Below, piece after piece: positions 7,244 to 18,412 of a stretch of DNA of 64,000 bases; positions within the stretch are counted from its first letter, which is position 1, and every line of letters begins with the position of its first letter. The notes under the pieces were generated by a model that was not told the origin of the DNA, did not search any database, and worked only from the letters and a program-made list of their open reading frames with translations. The DNA is taken from contig JABYQQ010000007.1 of the NCBI GenBank assembly GCA_022605405.1, positions 2,170,001 through 2,234,000 of the forward strand, written 5' to 3'. A program made the translations under genes and the position numbers. This stretch comes from Earliella scabrosa. Taxonomy: Eukaryota > Basidiomycota > Agaricomycetes > Polyporales > Polyporaceae.

Positions 7244-9515
7244 GATCGTATTGCGAGTCTTAATGACCTATTCGCTGCGTCTATTGTAGTGAAGGGCAGC
7301 CCGGACCCAGTCAACGACACGGGAGCGAGAGGCGTGGCATTTGTGATGAGTAGGAAGCTGGTGGATGTGGATAATGTGGTATTCCGGGAGTTGATCCCGG
7401 GGAGAGCGGCCTCGTTGGAGATCCCGTGGGCGCATGGAAAGGTGCTGAAGGTGATGAATGTGTATGCGCCGAACGGTGCGGCGGAGAACGCGGCTTTCTG
7501 GGTGGACCTGAGGCGGTTGTGCGATGTGGGGCGAGCGGTGAGGCCTGATGTTCTCCTCGGGGACTTCAATATAGTCGAAGCCAGTATGGACAGGCTCCCA
7601 CCACGACAGGACCCGGATGAGGCGGTCGATGCGCTGAGAGCTTTCCTGACGAAAGTCGCAGTGGACGATGGATGGCGACGCGATCATGATCGGGAATGTG
7701 GTTTCACGTACCTGCAGAAGAGTACGGGAAGTCAGTCGAGAATAGATAGGATCTACCTCACGAAAGATGTTGCGCGCCTTGCAGGTGAATGGGCCGTTGA
7801 AGGACCGGGCTTTGAGACGGATCACCAATTGGTGAGGGTCTCAGTCGAAAATGTCGCAGCACCGTTCATGGGACCAGGGAGGTGGATGATCCCCCCGACA
7901 CTTCTCGAAGACACGAAGTTCCATGGAATAATGAGGGAGCTGGGCCAAAGATTGGTTGCTGATGTTGAGAATATCGCGGAGAGATCGGAGGAGGTGAACT
8001 CGCAACGCGCATACCTCTGCTTTAAGCGTAATCTTGTCTCTGCTGCCAGGAAGAGGGCTAAGGAGAAAATCCCGCGGCTTGATAGGAAAATAGCGGGACT
8101 AAGGGAAGACCTCCGGGAAGCGCTACAGAGGGAGAATGCACAGGGAGAGGACGGACGTATGCACGCCGCCATTCTGCAGGACCGTATCATGGCGCTTGAG
8201 GTCAAGAGATTTGGCAAGCACAGACAGGCAGTCGCGGCAAATGATTTCGTACGGGGAGAGACGATCTGTAAGTACTGGACGAGGATGAATAAGATCCCCT
8301 TGCCGAGCACGATCATACCGGAGCTGGCGCGACGTGGACGAGAGGGACAGGAGGGCGTGACAGAGTATGTCCGACGCTCGGACCAGATGGCGGAAGTTGC
8401 GCGAAGCCACTACAATGGATTGCAGGATGACCCGGAGTTGGAACCGGAGGTGCACCGTGAGGCCGTTGAACGAGAGTGCCAGCATATCGTGCAGAGGTTG
8501 GACACGAGGATGAAAGGAAAGCTGGCCGCGTGCATATCATACTCGGAGGTTGAGAGAGCGGTGCGAGAGGCGGCGACGGGGAAGGCGGCGGGTCTGGATG
8601 GGATCCTGGCGGAAGTTTGGAAGCTGTATCTACGATGGGCGGATAGTGACCGAAAGCGTGAGCGTCCGGTTGTTGACGTCGTCAAGGCGCTGAAGGCGGT
8701 CTTCAATGACGTGGAGCGACATGGAGTAGTGGAGGGCACGGGCTTCACGGATGGCTGGATCTGCCCGATATATAAACTAAAGAAGGATCAGAGGGAAATC
8801 GTGAACTACCGACCAATCACAATACTGAACACGGATTACAAGATCATGACGAGAATCCTGGCGTCCCGTGTTGCGAGTGTCGCGGGGGCGTTGATCCACA
8901 CGGACCAGGCTGGCTTCGTGCCGGGGAGGAGAATCTTTGACCACATCCGGTTGGCGCAGATGATGATTGAGTATGCTGAGGTGGAGGAATATAACGGTGT
9001 CATTGTCGCGCTAGACCAGGAGAAAGCGTACGACAGGATTAACCATGAATATCTGTGGAAGGTGCTAGAGCACTGCAACTTCCCGAGAACTTTCATCTGC
9101 ACAGTGCAGCGACTGTACGAGGGCGCGGAGAGCGTGGTCGTGGTAAATGGCGTGCTGAGCGAGAAGTTCCGAATTGTGAGAGGAGTCAGACAAGGAGACC
9201 CCATGTCCTGCCTCCTCTTTGACCTGGCTATTGAGCCCCTGGCATGCGCGCTGCGCGCGTCGATGCTTAAGGGTTTCTCGATACCAGGGGTGGCGGAGAG
9301 GTTGATTGCTACCCTCTTCGCGGATGACACCACGACGTATCTCTGCGAAGAGGATGACCTGGGCGAATTGAAGCGCATACTCCGAAACTGGTGCGCAGCA
9401 TCGCGAGCGAAATTTAATGAGGAGAAGACGGAATACATACCTGTTGGGACGCCCGAATTTAGAGCGGATTTGGTGGCCGGACGCTCAGACACGCCGCTTG
9501 GGAGATCGATGCGGG
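7244..9515 (+). pseudogene. LINE ORF2, piece 2: endonuclease and reverse transcriptase
   Basis: The frame continues from piece 1 with the rest of the endonuclease: GDFN, SRIDRIY and the TDHQ motif that takes the place of SDH. It then runs through the whole RT palm and fingers: GKAAGLDG, NYRPITILN, QAGFVPGRR, ALDQEKAYDR, GVRQGDPMS and the catalytic FADD. All catalytic motifs are intact. The frame is interrupted after ATGCGGG at 9515 by the first hAT-type element, which brings an artificial stop at 9524-9526. Confidence 0.9.
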
Positions 9516-10231
9516 TAGTGTTGTAAAGTCCGGTCAAGTCCGGTTATTTGACCTCTCCGGAGATAACCGGACTTTCGACCGGACCTGACCGGTTCAGTTT
9601 GAGAGAACTGGACCGAATGTTCGGTTCTACTACAACCTGACCGAACCTCGGTCCGGTTCTCGGTTATAACCGGTCCTGAACTGATTGTGAAGTGGCTATG
9701 CTGAAAATTGATGTTTTTGTCAAATCGTAGTCCGGAGCCGTGGGAATCAAACGGTATATATAACCATATATTTTAGAACAAAACTGAACGTGCTATGTTC
9801 AAAATAAACTTGCCCATATTGGGACAGATGGTTTGTTTTCGGAGTTCTCCGCGGGCGCTTAGGCGCTTGAACCGGCGCCTAGGTTGCCAGATTGGGTTTG
9901 TTGGCATTTGTCAGCCCGAAAGACAGTCTATCTGTCCCAAAATGGGCAAGTTTATTTTGATTCTAGCACCCTCAGTTCTCATTCAAAATATATAGTGTTG
10001 TATACCGTTGGAATCGTAGGATTATTGGCTACAATATGGGATACTATTTACAGTCGGTCATGACCGGTTCGAACCGGTTATGGACCGGTTCTGATATACG
10101 GCCGCCAAAAATAACTCGACCTGAACCAATGACTCGACCGATTATTTTCCGGTTCTGGTCCGGTTTTTTTGAGTTGGGTCAGGTTATTTTTCGGGTTCTG
10201 ACTGGTCCTAGGACCTGACTTTACAACACTA
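9516..10231. mobile_element. non-autonomous hAT-type element (MITE 1, 716 bp)
   Basis: Terminal inverted repeats start tagtgttgtaaagtc at both ends. The flanks carry an 8-bp target duplication gatgcggg (9508-9515 and 10232-10239). An 8-bp duplication and TIRs fitting YARNG are hAT hallmarks. Both ends are packed with subterminal ggtccggtt/aaccggacc-type motifs, the usual kind of transposase-binding array. There is no transposase frame. The centre is a large imperfect palindrome. It lies in LINE ORF2, whose frame is restored exactly if the element and one duplication copy are removed. Confidence 0.9.
9799..9960. repeat. long imperfect palindrome inside MITE 1
   Basis: 31-bp arms at 9799-9829 and 9930-9960 are near-perfect inverse complements (tcaaaataaacttgcccat is shared, with about one mismatch over the arm). 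Weaker pairing runs outward through gtgcta/tagcac (9790-9969) to a shared cggtata box near 9752 and 10005. The RNA or single strand would fold into one long hairpin. It may be a second, older foldback element nested in the hAT element. Confidence 0.75.
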
Positions 10232-10239
10232 GATGCGGG

Positions 10240-12505
10240 CTGAAAAGAATGTTGTAACAGACGGGACGTCGATCCGGCTGCTAGGAGCGCGTGTTGGCAA
10301 TAGGCTGGACCAGGACGCTGCGTGGGTGGGGATTCTGGGGACGGTGGCGCAGGCCTTCAAACGCTGGGGGAGGAGACACCCGACGATATACGGGAGAAAG
10401 CTGGTGGTAGCGATGGAGGTGGGGGGACGCACACAGTTCCTTACACGAGCGCAAGGGATGCCACAGGCGGTGGAAAGAAAACTGATCGCTATGACGCAGG
10501 CGTTTGTATGGAATGGCGACATGCACCCGAGGATTGGCAGAGATACGCTCTATGGACCCCTGGGGAGAGGTGGACTGAATCTGCTGGACATCAAGGCACG
10601 TAATGAAGCTATTGACCTGATCTGGGCGAGGGACTACCTCGCACTGGGACCGGGACGCCAGCGATGGGCGTATGTGGCAGATGTTCTCCTTGCGCGTGCG
10701 GTAATGGCGACTGATAGCGCGGTTGATGAAAGGGCAAGGATCAATACTTTCCTCCAGACATGGGACGTTAGTGTACGGGCGTCATCGACTCTGTCGGAAC
10801 ACCTCCGACGAATGATCAAATGTGCAAGAAAGTATAGGGTGACTGTAGAGTCACTAAACCCGGCTGCGGCACTGAAAAGGGAGCTTCCGCTATGGTACCA
10901 TATAGGGAGAGGAGAGGAGCGGTACTGCGTTAACACGGTCTCGGGACGGTGTCTTCGTGAGAACCATAATGTAAGAACGGTACTGGATGGTGAGCGGGTG
11001 GCGCGTCGACTGACTAGGACGGGAGACGGTGGACAGCACACGACGAGGGGCACGTGTAGGTGTGCAGACTGTACACGGGACAGGATAGACACTGGGTGTA
11101 CGAATCCTCACAGATGCGCGGTGGCGGCGAGGACCCTCATGGACAGGCTCTTGCCCCGGTGGCGGCAGGAGTGCAGCTACCGCGCAGACGGCTTAACGTT
11201 GACCCTGCGAAGGCGACGGGAAAATATCCGGATGAACGAAGAACATGGGAGGGTCCTCTTCGACCCGTCGATCTCCGATGAACGCCTGCAGTCGATCTTC
11301 CAAGTCTTTGGACCCAAGGACACGGATGTGAACGGTGTCCTGCCGGTGCGGCGACCTGCTGTGGGACGAGTGGTCGAGGAGGAAGGTGCTGAAGTTTTCA
11401 CGGATGGCTCGGCGGCGCAGAATGGAACGGGTGCTGCAAAGTCAGGGAGTGGGGTGTGGTTTGGCCATGGTGATGGCAGAAACCTTGCCGCTGCGGTGCC
11501 TGGGAGTGAACACTCGAATCAGCGGGGGGAGCTATTTGCGGTTGTACTTGCGGCAGCGACGACAGCACCGTTTGCGCCGCTCCATATTGTAACGGATTCG
11601 CAGTATGTGATGGACGGACTCACGATGCATCTTGCTGCATGGGAAGATCGCGGTTGGCTGGGGGTGGCAAATGCGGACCTCATACGGATGGCTGCAGCGT
11701 GGCTGCGGCAGCGCTCGGCCCCGACGACCTTTAGATGGGTTAAAGGGCACTCCGGCGTTGCTGGAAATGAGGGGGCGGATGAGCTTGCGAAACGGGGGAT
11801 GGAAGAGGGACGGGAAACACAGCTTCCGCCGTGCCCAGAACGGTTCCTTCGGAAGGGTGCGCGCTTAGCAGCTCTTACGCAACGACTAGCGTATAGCGGC
11901 ATACGGGCGGAGAGCAAGCCTGGGACCCGTAGGGCGACAGATCTGATGGTTGGGCGAGTCCTAGCCACGCTGGAGGTGGACTTTGATGTGCAGGCCACCG
12001 AACTGATGTTGTGGCGGGCGATTCGGGCAAAGGATGTTGCGCGGAACATGAGAGACTTCCTCTGGAAAGCGTTGCATGATGCGCTGCGGGTTGGTAGGTT
12101 CTGGGAGAACGTACCTGGGTATGAAGGAAGGGCGACCTGTGCGGTATGTGGGACCACGGAGTCGCTTGAGCACATCCTCCTGGAATGCGACGCGCCGGGT
12201 CAGCGTGAGGTTTGGAGCCTAGTAAGGAGGGCCATTGGGGAGAGGGGCTTACCGATGATCCCGCTTACCTTCGGAGCGATCCTGGGAGCTCCGTTGCTCT
12301 CGGCCGCTAAACTGCTGGGAAGAAAGACGCGGACGGTGGATAGGTATTATCAGATGGTGACGCTGATATCGGCGCACCTCATCTGGTGTCTGCGGTGTGA
12401 GCGGGTCATTCAATGGGCGGATGAGCCGGAGCGGAGGCACTCGGTGGAGGAGGTGGAGAGGCGATGGAGGCGAGCTATAGAGCGGAGAGTGGCACTGGAT
12501 TTTAC
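10240..12505 (+). pseudogene. LINE ORF2, piece 3: RT thumb, RNase H and CCHC
   Basis: This piece is in frame with piece 2 once MITE 1 is removed. It holds the thumb/linker and an RNase H with its acidic residues (EVFTDGS, NQRGELFAV, HIVTDSQY, HSGVAGNEGADELA). The C-terminal knuckle is CAVCGTTESLEHILLEC (C-x2-C-x7-H-x4-C), typical of Tad/I LINEs. The track is broken at ...CTGGATTTTAC (12505) by MITE 2. No frameshift or stop was found within the piece. Confidence 0.9.
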
Positions 12506-12889
12506 TAAGGCTGAGCACGGATCGATCCACGGATGATCTGGATCTGTACCTACAGGTCAAGCAGCCAAAAAATGCTCGACCTGGATCTGCACGGATCATG
12601 ATCCATTGTGACCTGGATCTGTTTTGACCTGAACCTACAGGTCAGATTACGGATTGATCTGTGGATCAGCAATATGTTTCATGTATAAATAGATAAAATT
12701 CATGAAAACAAGTGATATATTGCTCAAAAGTTTTGACCTGTGACCTGAATGTAAAACAGAATCCCTGACCTGGATCCGCAACGACCTGGATCTGTTTGAT
12801 CTGGATCTGTTTTGACCTGAACCTACAGGTCAAATTTCAGGTCAGATCCAGATCTACCTGTGCTTGACCTGGATCCATGCTCAGCCTTA
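12506..12889. mobile_element. non-autonomous hAT-type element (MITE 2, 384 bp)
   Basis: Ends are taaggctgagca(c/t)ggatc in inverse orientation (17 of 18 match), with an 8-bp target duplication gattttac (12498-12505 and 12890-12897). The termini fit YARNG. The interior is made of reiterated gacctggatctg and gacctgaacctacaggtc blocks and has no coding frame. The TIRs and repeats differ from MITE 1, so it is a second family. Its removal rejoins the last codons of LINE ORF2. Confidence 0.9.
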
Positions 12890-12897
12890 GATTTTAC

Positions 12898-13051
12898 ACG
12901 AACCTCTGCGCGTTTCGGGAAGCGGGCGTTGCGCTCGGAAGATGTTGCGGCGACCTGGGTGAATGCGAGGGCGCTGCGTCCTGAACGACGTGGTGGATCG
13001 GGGGTTTTAGTGGGTAGTCTGGCACAGGCGAATCAGTCGGGAATCGGCTGA
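12898..13051 (+). pseudogene. LINE ORF2, piece 4: C-terminus and stop
   Basis: After MITE 2 the frame resumes (AC|A CGA ACC) for about 51 codons and ends at TGA 13049-13051. The four pieces add up to 5,046 nt, which is 1,681 codons plus stop. This sum being a multiple of three without stops confirms the three insertion borders. Confidence 0.85.
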
Positions 13052-13437
13052 GGCGGCTGTGCCGTGCTGGGAGTCCCACACACAGGGCGTGCCCTGGGTG
13101 CGTAAATGCATTTCCCCCGGCGCGGTGATGAAGGAAACTTCGTACCTTGCTATAACTCAAGCTGACGGCGCATAGCCTACACGCCCAGGTGTGCACCGGG
13201 CACCCTGGGTATTTGGTCGGAAGTTATCTGCCGGGGCGGCGCTGGGTATCGAACAGATATTTTGCACCCGGCGCTTAGACCTCGCTCCAATATCGGTTTG
13301 CCCGATATCTGTTCGATGTCTGGGGCACAACACTCCAGTATGGAAGCGCCGGTCGGAAATTATCTGACGACCCCGAATTCCCAGATACCGGAACCGACCC
13401 GCGGCTCACCTGAGCGTGTAGCTCTTGAGCTCGCACC

Positions 13438-13469
<32 letters not shown>
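13052..13469 (+). other. LINE 3' untranslated region and poly(A) tail
   Basis: This 388-bp noncoding stretch is followed by 30 A residues (13440-13469). It contains a perfect 13-bp inverted repeat atcgaacagatat (13248-13260) / atatctgttcgat (13305-13317). It also holds two direct copies of ggtcggaa(g/a)ttatctg (from about 13215 and 13352). From 13470 to 13786 nothing beyond probable VPS18 promoter sequence is seen. Confidence 0.65.
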
Positions 13470-13472
<3 letters not shown>

Positions 13473-13786
13473 GCAGGAGGGCCGAGACTCCGAGAAATTC
13501 GGAGGAGTTCTCCGCGATCACTTGGGTGCACGTGCCCTCGATGTAGACGGGCGCTTGTAGCCTACGGGACGCGCACCGAGCCTCGGAGGACGAACCGACT
13601 GTAACCCACTGTGCACGCAGTCCACCGTGCGGCTCCGGCCAGGCTGCCTTGTTCGCTGCTCCGCGCCTCATATCTACTCCCGTTTACGACCTTGTCGGGC
13701 CACGACTACTGTGGAAGACCAACTGAGAGAGTGCCAGCGTTTCACCAGGAGCTGTCGAAGACGATAATTTGGAGACCACGCGTACG

Positions 13787-16700
13787 ATGTTCGACGACTG
13801 TCAGTATAGTAGTCGAATTGGTTCTTGCTTGTCATTAACAGTTCTGTCAGATGTAGAGCATGCATCGGCACCCACACCAGGCTCGTCGCGCGCCCATACT
13901 GCACTACCCCCACTTCAATACGAGGGATTTGAACCCTCGCCGTATGACCATGATGATACTCGCGCAGATGTCTTCCAGGTGCGTACGTGCTCCTTGCTAC
14001 GCGTGCAAAGTGCTAGACGTTGCGCCAGGACCAAGCAGAAGTCGCACCTCCTGCTGCCCCCATATTCCAGCTCGGAGAAGTCCAATGTCCTCTCTCCGCC
14101 CCACTCGTCTCCCTCGTTGTCTCTTCCGACTCGCTGTACATGGGACTTGCCAACAATCTCATCATCCAGATTGAGCTTTCTCGCGCGGATCAGTTCATTC
14201 GTATCCAAATTCCCCGGAAACCAACCGAGTTCAACATTTACAAGCTCTTTCTCGACCCGTCCGGCCGACATCTCCTCGTAACTTCCTTACAAGGCGAGAA
14301 TTGGTACTTCTATCGGGGGTGGAAGAAGCCGAGGCAATTGAAAAGCTTCAAGATGATCATCGAAAGCGTGGCATGGAATAAGGCTGCCCTCCTATCGTCC
14401 TCGCATTCAACGTCGACCCGAGAAATGCTCATCGGAGCGCGGAACGGGACGATTTACGAGGCCGTGTTGGATGCGGAGGAGGACTTCTTCAAGTCCCAAG
14501 AGAGGTATCTCCAGCCTGTGTTCACCCTCCCCGAGCGGCACCCGGTCACAGGCCTGAAGTTCGATATGGCGCCTCCACTCGATCCCAGGACAGCCCTTGT
14601 GCTAGTGACCACAGCGACACGTATATATCAATTTGTCGGCACTCCTGATCGGCGGTCCGAGGAAGGGGGACGCGTCTTCTCGGGTCTCTTCTCGAAATAC
14701 AGGGACACCGCACCAAGTGAGTGAATACCAGCAAACTACATACGCACGACATCGGGCCTGACGTCTCGAAGAGATCGTGGAGCTTCCCGGTAACGTGGAG
14801 TACACCGAGCTGCACGTCTACAGTCCGAATGCCGACCAGGCTTTCTCACTCCCGCGAACTGTGGCATGGATGAACGGTGAGTGGTATGCCTCGGGTCTCC
14901 CCGTCGTCATCGCAAACCACTGAATGATTGCAGCCGCCGGTATCTACCACGGGCACCTTGACTTTGAGGCATATTCGGATGATCTCATTGACGGCGCTCA
15001 GCTGCTCCCATACCCTCTTCTGGCCGCCTCCCCGTCACTCTCCCCCACGCGACAACCTGCCGCCACCAACATTCCTATCTCAATGGCATTAACCGAGTTC
15101 CATTTCCTTCTGCTCTATCGAGACCGGGTCTTGGGCATTTCCAACTTAAATCAGCAACTGGCGTACGAGGAGCTCCTGCCACTGGTGGGTACAATTTCAG
15201 CAAGCGAAGTGCATAATGCTAAAACACAGGATAGAAACCAAACGAGCAAGTGCGCGGGCTCACCGCTGATCCCGTGCGTAAGACGTATTGGGTGTACACC
15301 GATCAGTCAATATGGGAGATCGGTGTTACAAACGAAACCCGCGACGTGTGGAAGATCTACCTTGAGAAGGGCAAATATGACTTCGCTCTGCAGTATGCCA
15401 ACGTGAGTAACCAAGGGGTGTTTTCTCTCGTACCATCACTCATTGAGCGTATAGAGCGCATCACAAAGAGATCAGATCGTGTCCGCACAGGCTCAAGCGT
15501 TCTTCGATGAGGGTCGATACTTCCAGGCTGCGCAGTGTTACGCGCAATGTTCTGTGTCATTCGAGCAAGTTGCTCTGAAGTTCTTAGATGCAGGAGAACG
15601 AGATGCGCTGCGATCGTATCTCATATCGCGTCTCGAACGAACTCGGAGGACGGTGAGATCTAGGCATCAGCAGATAGCTTATCCCGACGTCTAACCATAT
15701 CACAGGATCTATCGCAACGGATGATGCTCGCGACGTGGCTAGTGGAATTCTACCTCAGCAAGTGTAACGAACTGGACGATCTTGTTGCGTCCGAGTCCGT
15801 ATCGCAAGATGTCGAAAGCCTACGTACTGAACGTACTATGCTGGAGGACGATCTCCGTCACTTCTTCGAGACGTATAAGGTTGGGTTTCACTGCAGTCGA
15901 ATAGTGCAGTTCGCTGACTGTCTACAAGGCGAACCTCGACCCTCGCACTGTCTATGAGCTTATTCAAGGCCATGGTCGTACGGACATGTACTTGCACTAC
16001 GCAACAGTGGTTGGCGACTTTGAGCGAGTGGTCGAGCATTGGATCATGGAAGAAGAATGGACCAAGGCTATCGATGTGATCAACAGACAGGTGAGTATGC
16101 CACCGTGACTCCATGTCCAACTGCTGACGGTCATGTCGTCTAGTCTGACCTTGAGTTGTACTATCGCTTTGCGCCCGTCCTCATGCGTCAAGCACCCAAA
16201 GAGACTGTCGACTCATGGCTACGCCAGCGCGCATTGGACCCCCTTCGCCTCGTACCTGCTCTGCTACGACTCCAGCACGCTCCTCGGGACCCTCTGTCGC
16301 CCAACCATGCCGTGCGTTATCTGAACCACGTCATCTTCGAGCAAGGCAACACCTCGCCTACCATACACAACCTCATGATCACTTTCTACGCCGCCACACC
16401 GACCCTTTCGTCTTCGGCCTCGTCGACAGCACCCAGTCATCCCGAAGATGATGGGCCCTTGCTGCGCTTCCTGTCCACTGCACCGTCAGATCCCCTCACC
16501 GGAAAGCCTTACTATGACTTGGACTACGCTCTACGGTTGTGTAAGCAGGGAGGACGGACACAGCCATGCGTGCACATCTACTCCAAGATGGGCTTGTGGG
16601 AGAACAGCGTCGATCTCGCGCTCGAGAAGGGCGACCTGGAACTCGCAAAGATCAACGCAGACATGCCCGAAGATGACGACCAGCTGCGCAAGAAGTTGTG

Positions 16701-17854
16701 GCTCAAAATCGCGAAGTATGTGGTCCAAGACAAACAGGACATCAAGATGTACGTTCCGCCTCATCTCATTCCATCGCGTCGCCATCTTGGATGGCCAATG
16801 TCTTCCATGACCGCCATGATTGTTGGGAGTGCTGACACGACTTTCCTGCGGACAGGGCGATGCGCTTCCTCGAGAACACAGATCTGCTCAAGATCGAGGA
16901 CATCCTGCCGTTCTTCCCCGACTTCGTCGTCATCGACGACTTCAAGGAGGAAATCTGCACGGCCCTCGAGGGCTACTCGGCGCACATCGACGCGCTCAAG
17001 GCGGACATGGACGAGGCGACGAAGAACGCGGAGGCGATCAAGCAGGACATCGCTGCGCTGCAGAAGCGCTTCGTCACCGTGGACGCCACGGAGAAGTGCT
17101 CGTCGTGCGCGCTCGCGCTGATGACCCGCCAGTTTTATGTCTTCCCATGCCACCACACCTTCCACGCGGACTGCCTGATCGGCCTGGTGAGTGCCCCTCC
17201 CGTACCCGCACCCGGCGGCCAGATCGTCCCCACTGACCGTTCATCTCCGTCGCGCGTGCCGGGTCGGCCACGCTTGTCTGACATCGCGTGCCTTCATTTC
17301 GGGTGCTTCGCGTTCGCGGCCGTTCACAGACGAAGGAGTTCCTCCCTGCGCACGCGCTGCGGCGCATCCTCGCCCTGCAGACGGAGCTCATGAAGACGTC
17401 GCAGACGACGGCCATCGACCGCACCGCCATCGCGAACCCGTCGCTCATCGCCGCGCACGGCCACGGCCACCCCGCGCGCAACCCCTCGCACCAGCGCACG
17501 CTGCTTTCCGCCAACTTCGCGGGAGGCGCGACGGGCGCACGCGGGGGGAACGCGTTGGGAAGGAACATCCTGTCCGCGGGCGACAGGCTGCGCGACCTGA
17601 TCGTCCCAGACGCGCTCGCGAACCTCGTCACTGCGCCGGCGGGATGGATCCCGGGGATTGGTGGTGGCGGCGGCGGCGGAGGCGGCGGGGCGAAGCGCGA
17701 CGCCAGCGAGAAGGACGCGGAGAAGGTCGAGCGGATGCGGCGCGAGCTCGAGGACGTCCTGGCGGCAAACTGTCCGATGTGCGAGAGCGTCGTGGTGGGC
17801 CTGGACAAGCCGTTCGTGCAGCCTGGCGAGGTTGATGCGAGCTGGGACTTGTGA
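13787..17854 (+). CDS. VPS18: Vps18/Pep3, HOPS/CORVET tethering subunit with RING finger
   Basis: Vps18 is a core subunit of the HOPS and CORVET complexes that tether endosomes and vacuoles before fusion. About ten exons give the Pep3/Vps18 beta-propeller domain (SLVVSSDSLYMGL..., IESVAWNK, MLIGARNGTIYEA). They then give clathrin-type helical repeats (AFFDEGRYFQAAQCYAQC, IYSKMGLWENSVDLALEKGD) and a C-terminal RING split by a long Gly/His-rich insert (CSSC...FPCHHTFHADCL, then CPMC). An insert before the last zinc pair is also known in animal Vps18. The likely start is ATG 13787, with a 13-nt first exon, a 42-nt intron (13800-13841), then 13842-13978 and 14029-14716. The first two exons are the least certain part. 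Termination is TGA at 17852-17854. Confidence 0.88.
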
Positions 17855-18412
17855 GATGGCCCTGGGGTCGCGTGTCCGACGGTTCGATGGCTTGCGACGG
17901 TTCGAAGTTCGATGCTGGGATTTGCTTAACGTACTTACTTACTTAGCTTGCGCCACCGAGTGCTCCCGTTCGGCAGGCACTGTGCCATGGGGCAATATAA
18001 TTGATATATTGTGCGCTCCGCGTCGACGCGAGCAACGCGGGAATACAACATCAGCACCGTGAGTCCCATGCTAGCTTGACGTACAGCCCTCGAAAGCTTG
18101 GATGAACGATGACGAACGGTGTCCCCATTGTTCATGGGATAAAATGACCACAACACCGGCTGTGAGGTTCCCAGGCCGACTGCGACAACGTGCTTGGCGA
18201 GCTCTCCCGCCATTCGGAGAATGATACCTGCGTCCGTGGACGCCACAATCGTTGATACGTTCGCGGGTTTGGAGCATCCGACTGGGCCGTGCTGCGTGGA
18301 TCGGGTCGAGACGTGGTGGGAGTCGAGAGCGTGGAGGTCTCCGTTCCACGAATAGAAGGAGGGTGAGGGCGGAAGCAAGCGGGACGCCCCAAACGAGCGC
18401 GGGAGGCGCAGG
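17855..18412. other. intergenic, convergent 3' ends of VPS18 and CGR1
   Basis: 558 bp between two converging genes. Only short frames are present, none with recognisable content; the stretch probably holds both 3' UTRs. Confidence 0.6.

Larger units (their letters stand above)
1..13469 (+). mobile_element. Tad/I-type LINE retrotransposon (host of three nested insertions)
   Basis: This non-LTR retrotransposon carries, in order, an APE-type endonuclease, a reverse transcriptase, an RNase H and a C-terminal CCHC knuckle in one long ORF2, and it ends at a 30-A tract (13440-13469). That layout matches the Tad/I group of fungal LINEs. The body is split by a Ty3/Gypsy element (877-7238) and two hAT-type MITEs (9516-10231, 12506-12889). 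The 5' end is not resolved and may lie before the window. The stretch 186-522 looks like an ORF1-ORF2 spacer and no gene was seen there. Because the 5' flank is missing, the target duplication of the LINE itself cannot be checked. Confidence 0.85.

Noticed and set aside
7289..9526. Independent 745-codon reverse transcriptase gene ending at 9526
   Set aside because: The stop lies in the first bases of MITE 1 and the frame begins inside the Gypsy target duplication; it is the middle part of one LINE ORF2.
11519..12175. 218-codon minus-strand frame opposite the LINE RNase H
   Set aside because: Pure antisense shadow with Arg/Ser-rich, patternless translation.
10233..12536. Stand-alone RNase H gene
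   Set aside because: It begins in the 8-bp duplication of MITE 1 and its last codons are MITE 2 sequence; it is LINE ORF2 continued.
13915..13990. tRNA-like T arm on the minus strand (gagggttcaaatccctc)
   Set aside because: The 5-bp T stem and TTCAAAT loop look like a tRNA 3' half, but no matching acceptor 5' strand (tcaatac) or good D arm lies at a tRNA distance, and the stretch is explained as VPS18 exon 2 coding sequence (YEGFEPSPYD).
16761..17165. Minus-strand frame opposite the VPS18 RING region
   Set aside because: The opposite strand encodes the conserved RING cysteines and helical repeats; the antisense translation has no pattern.
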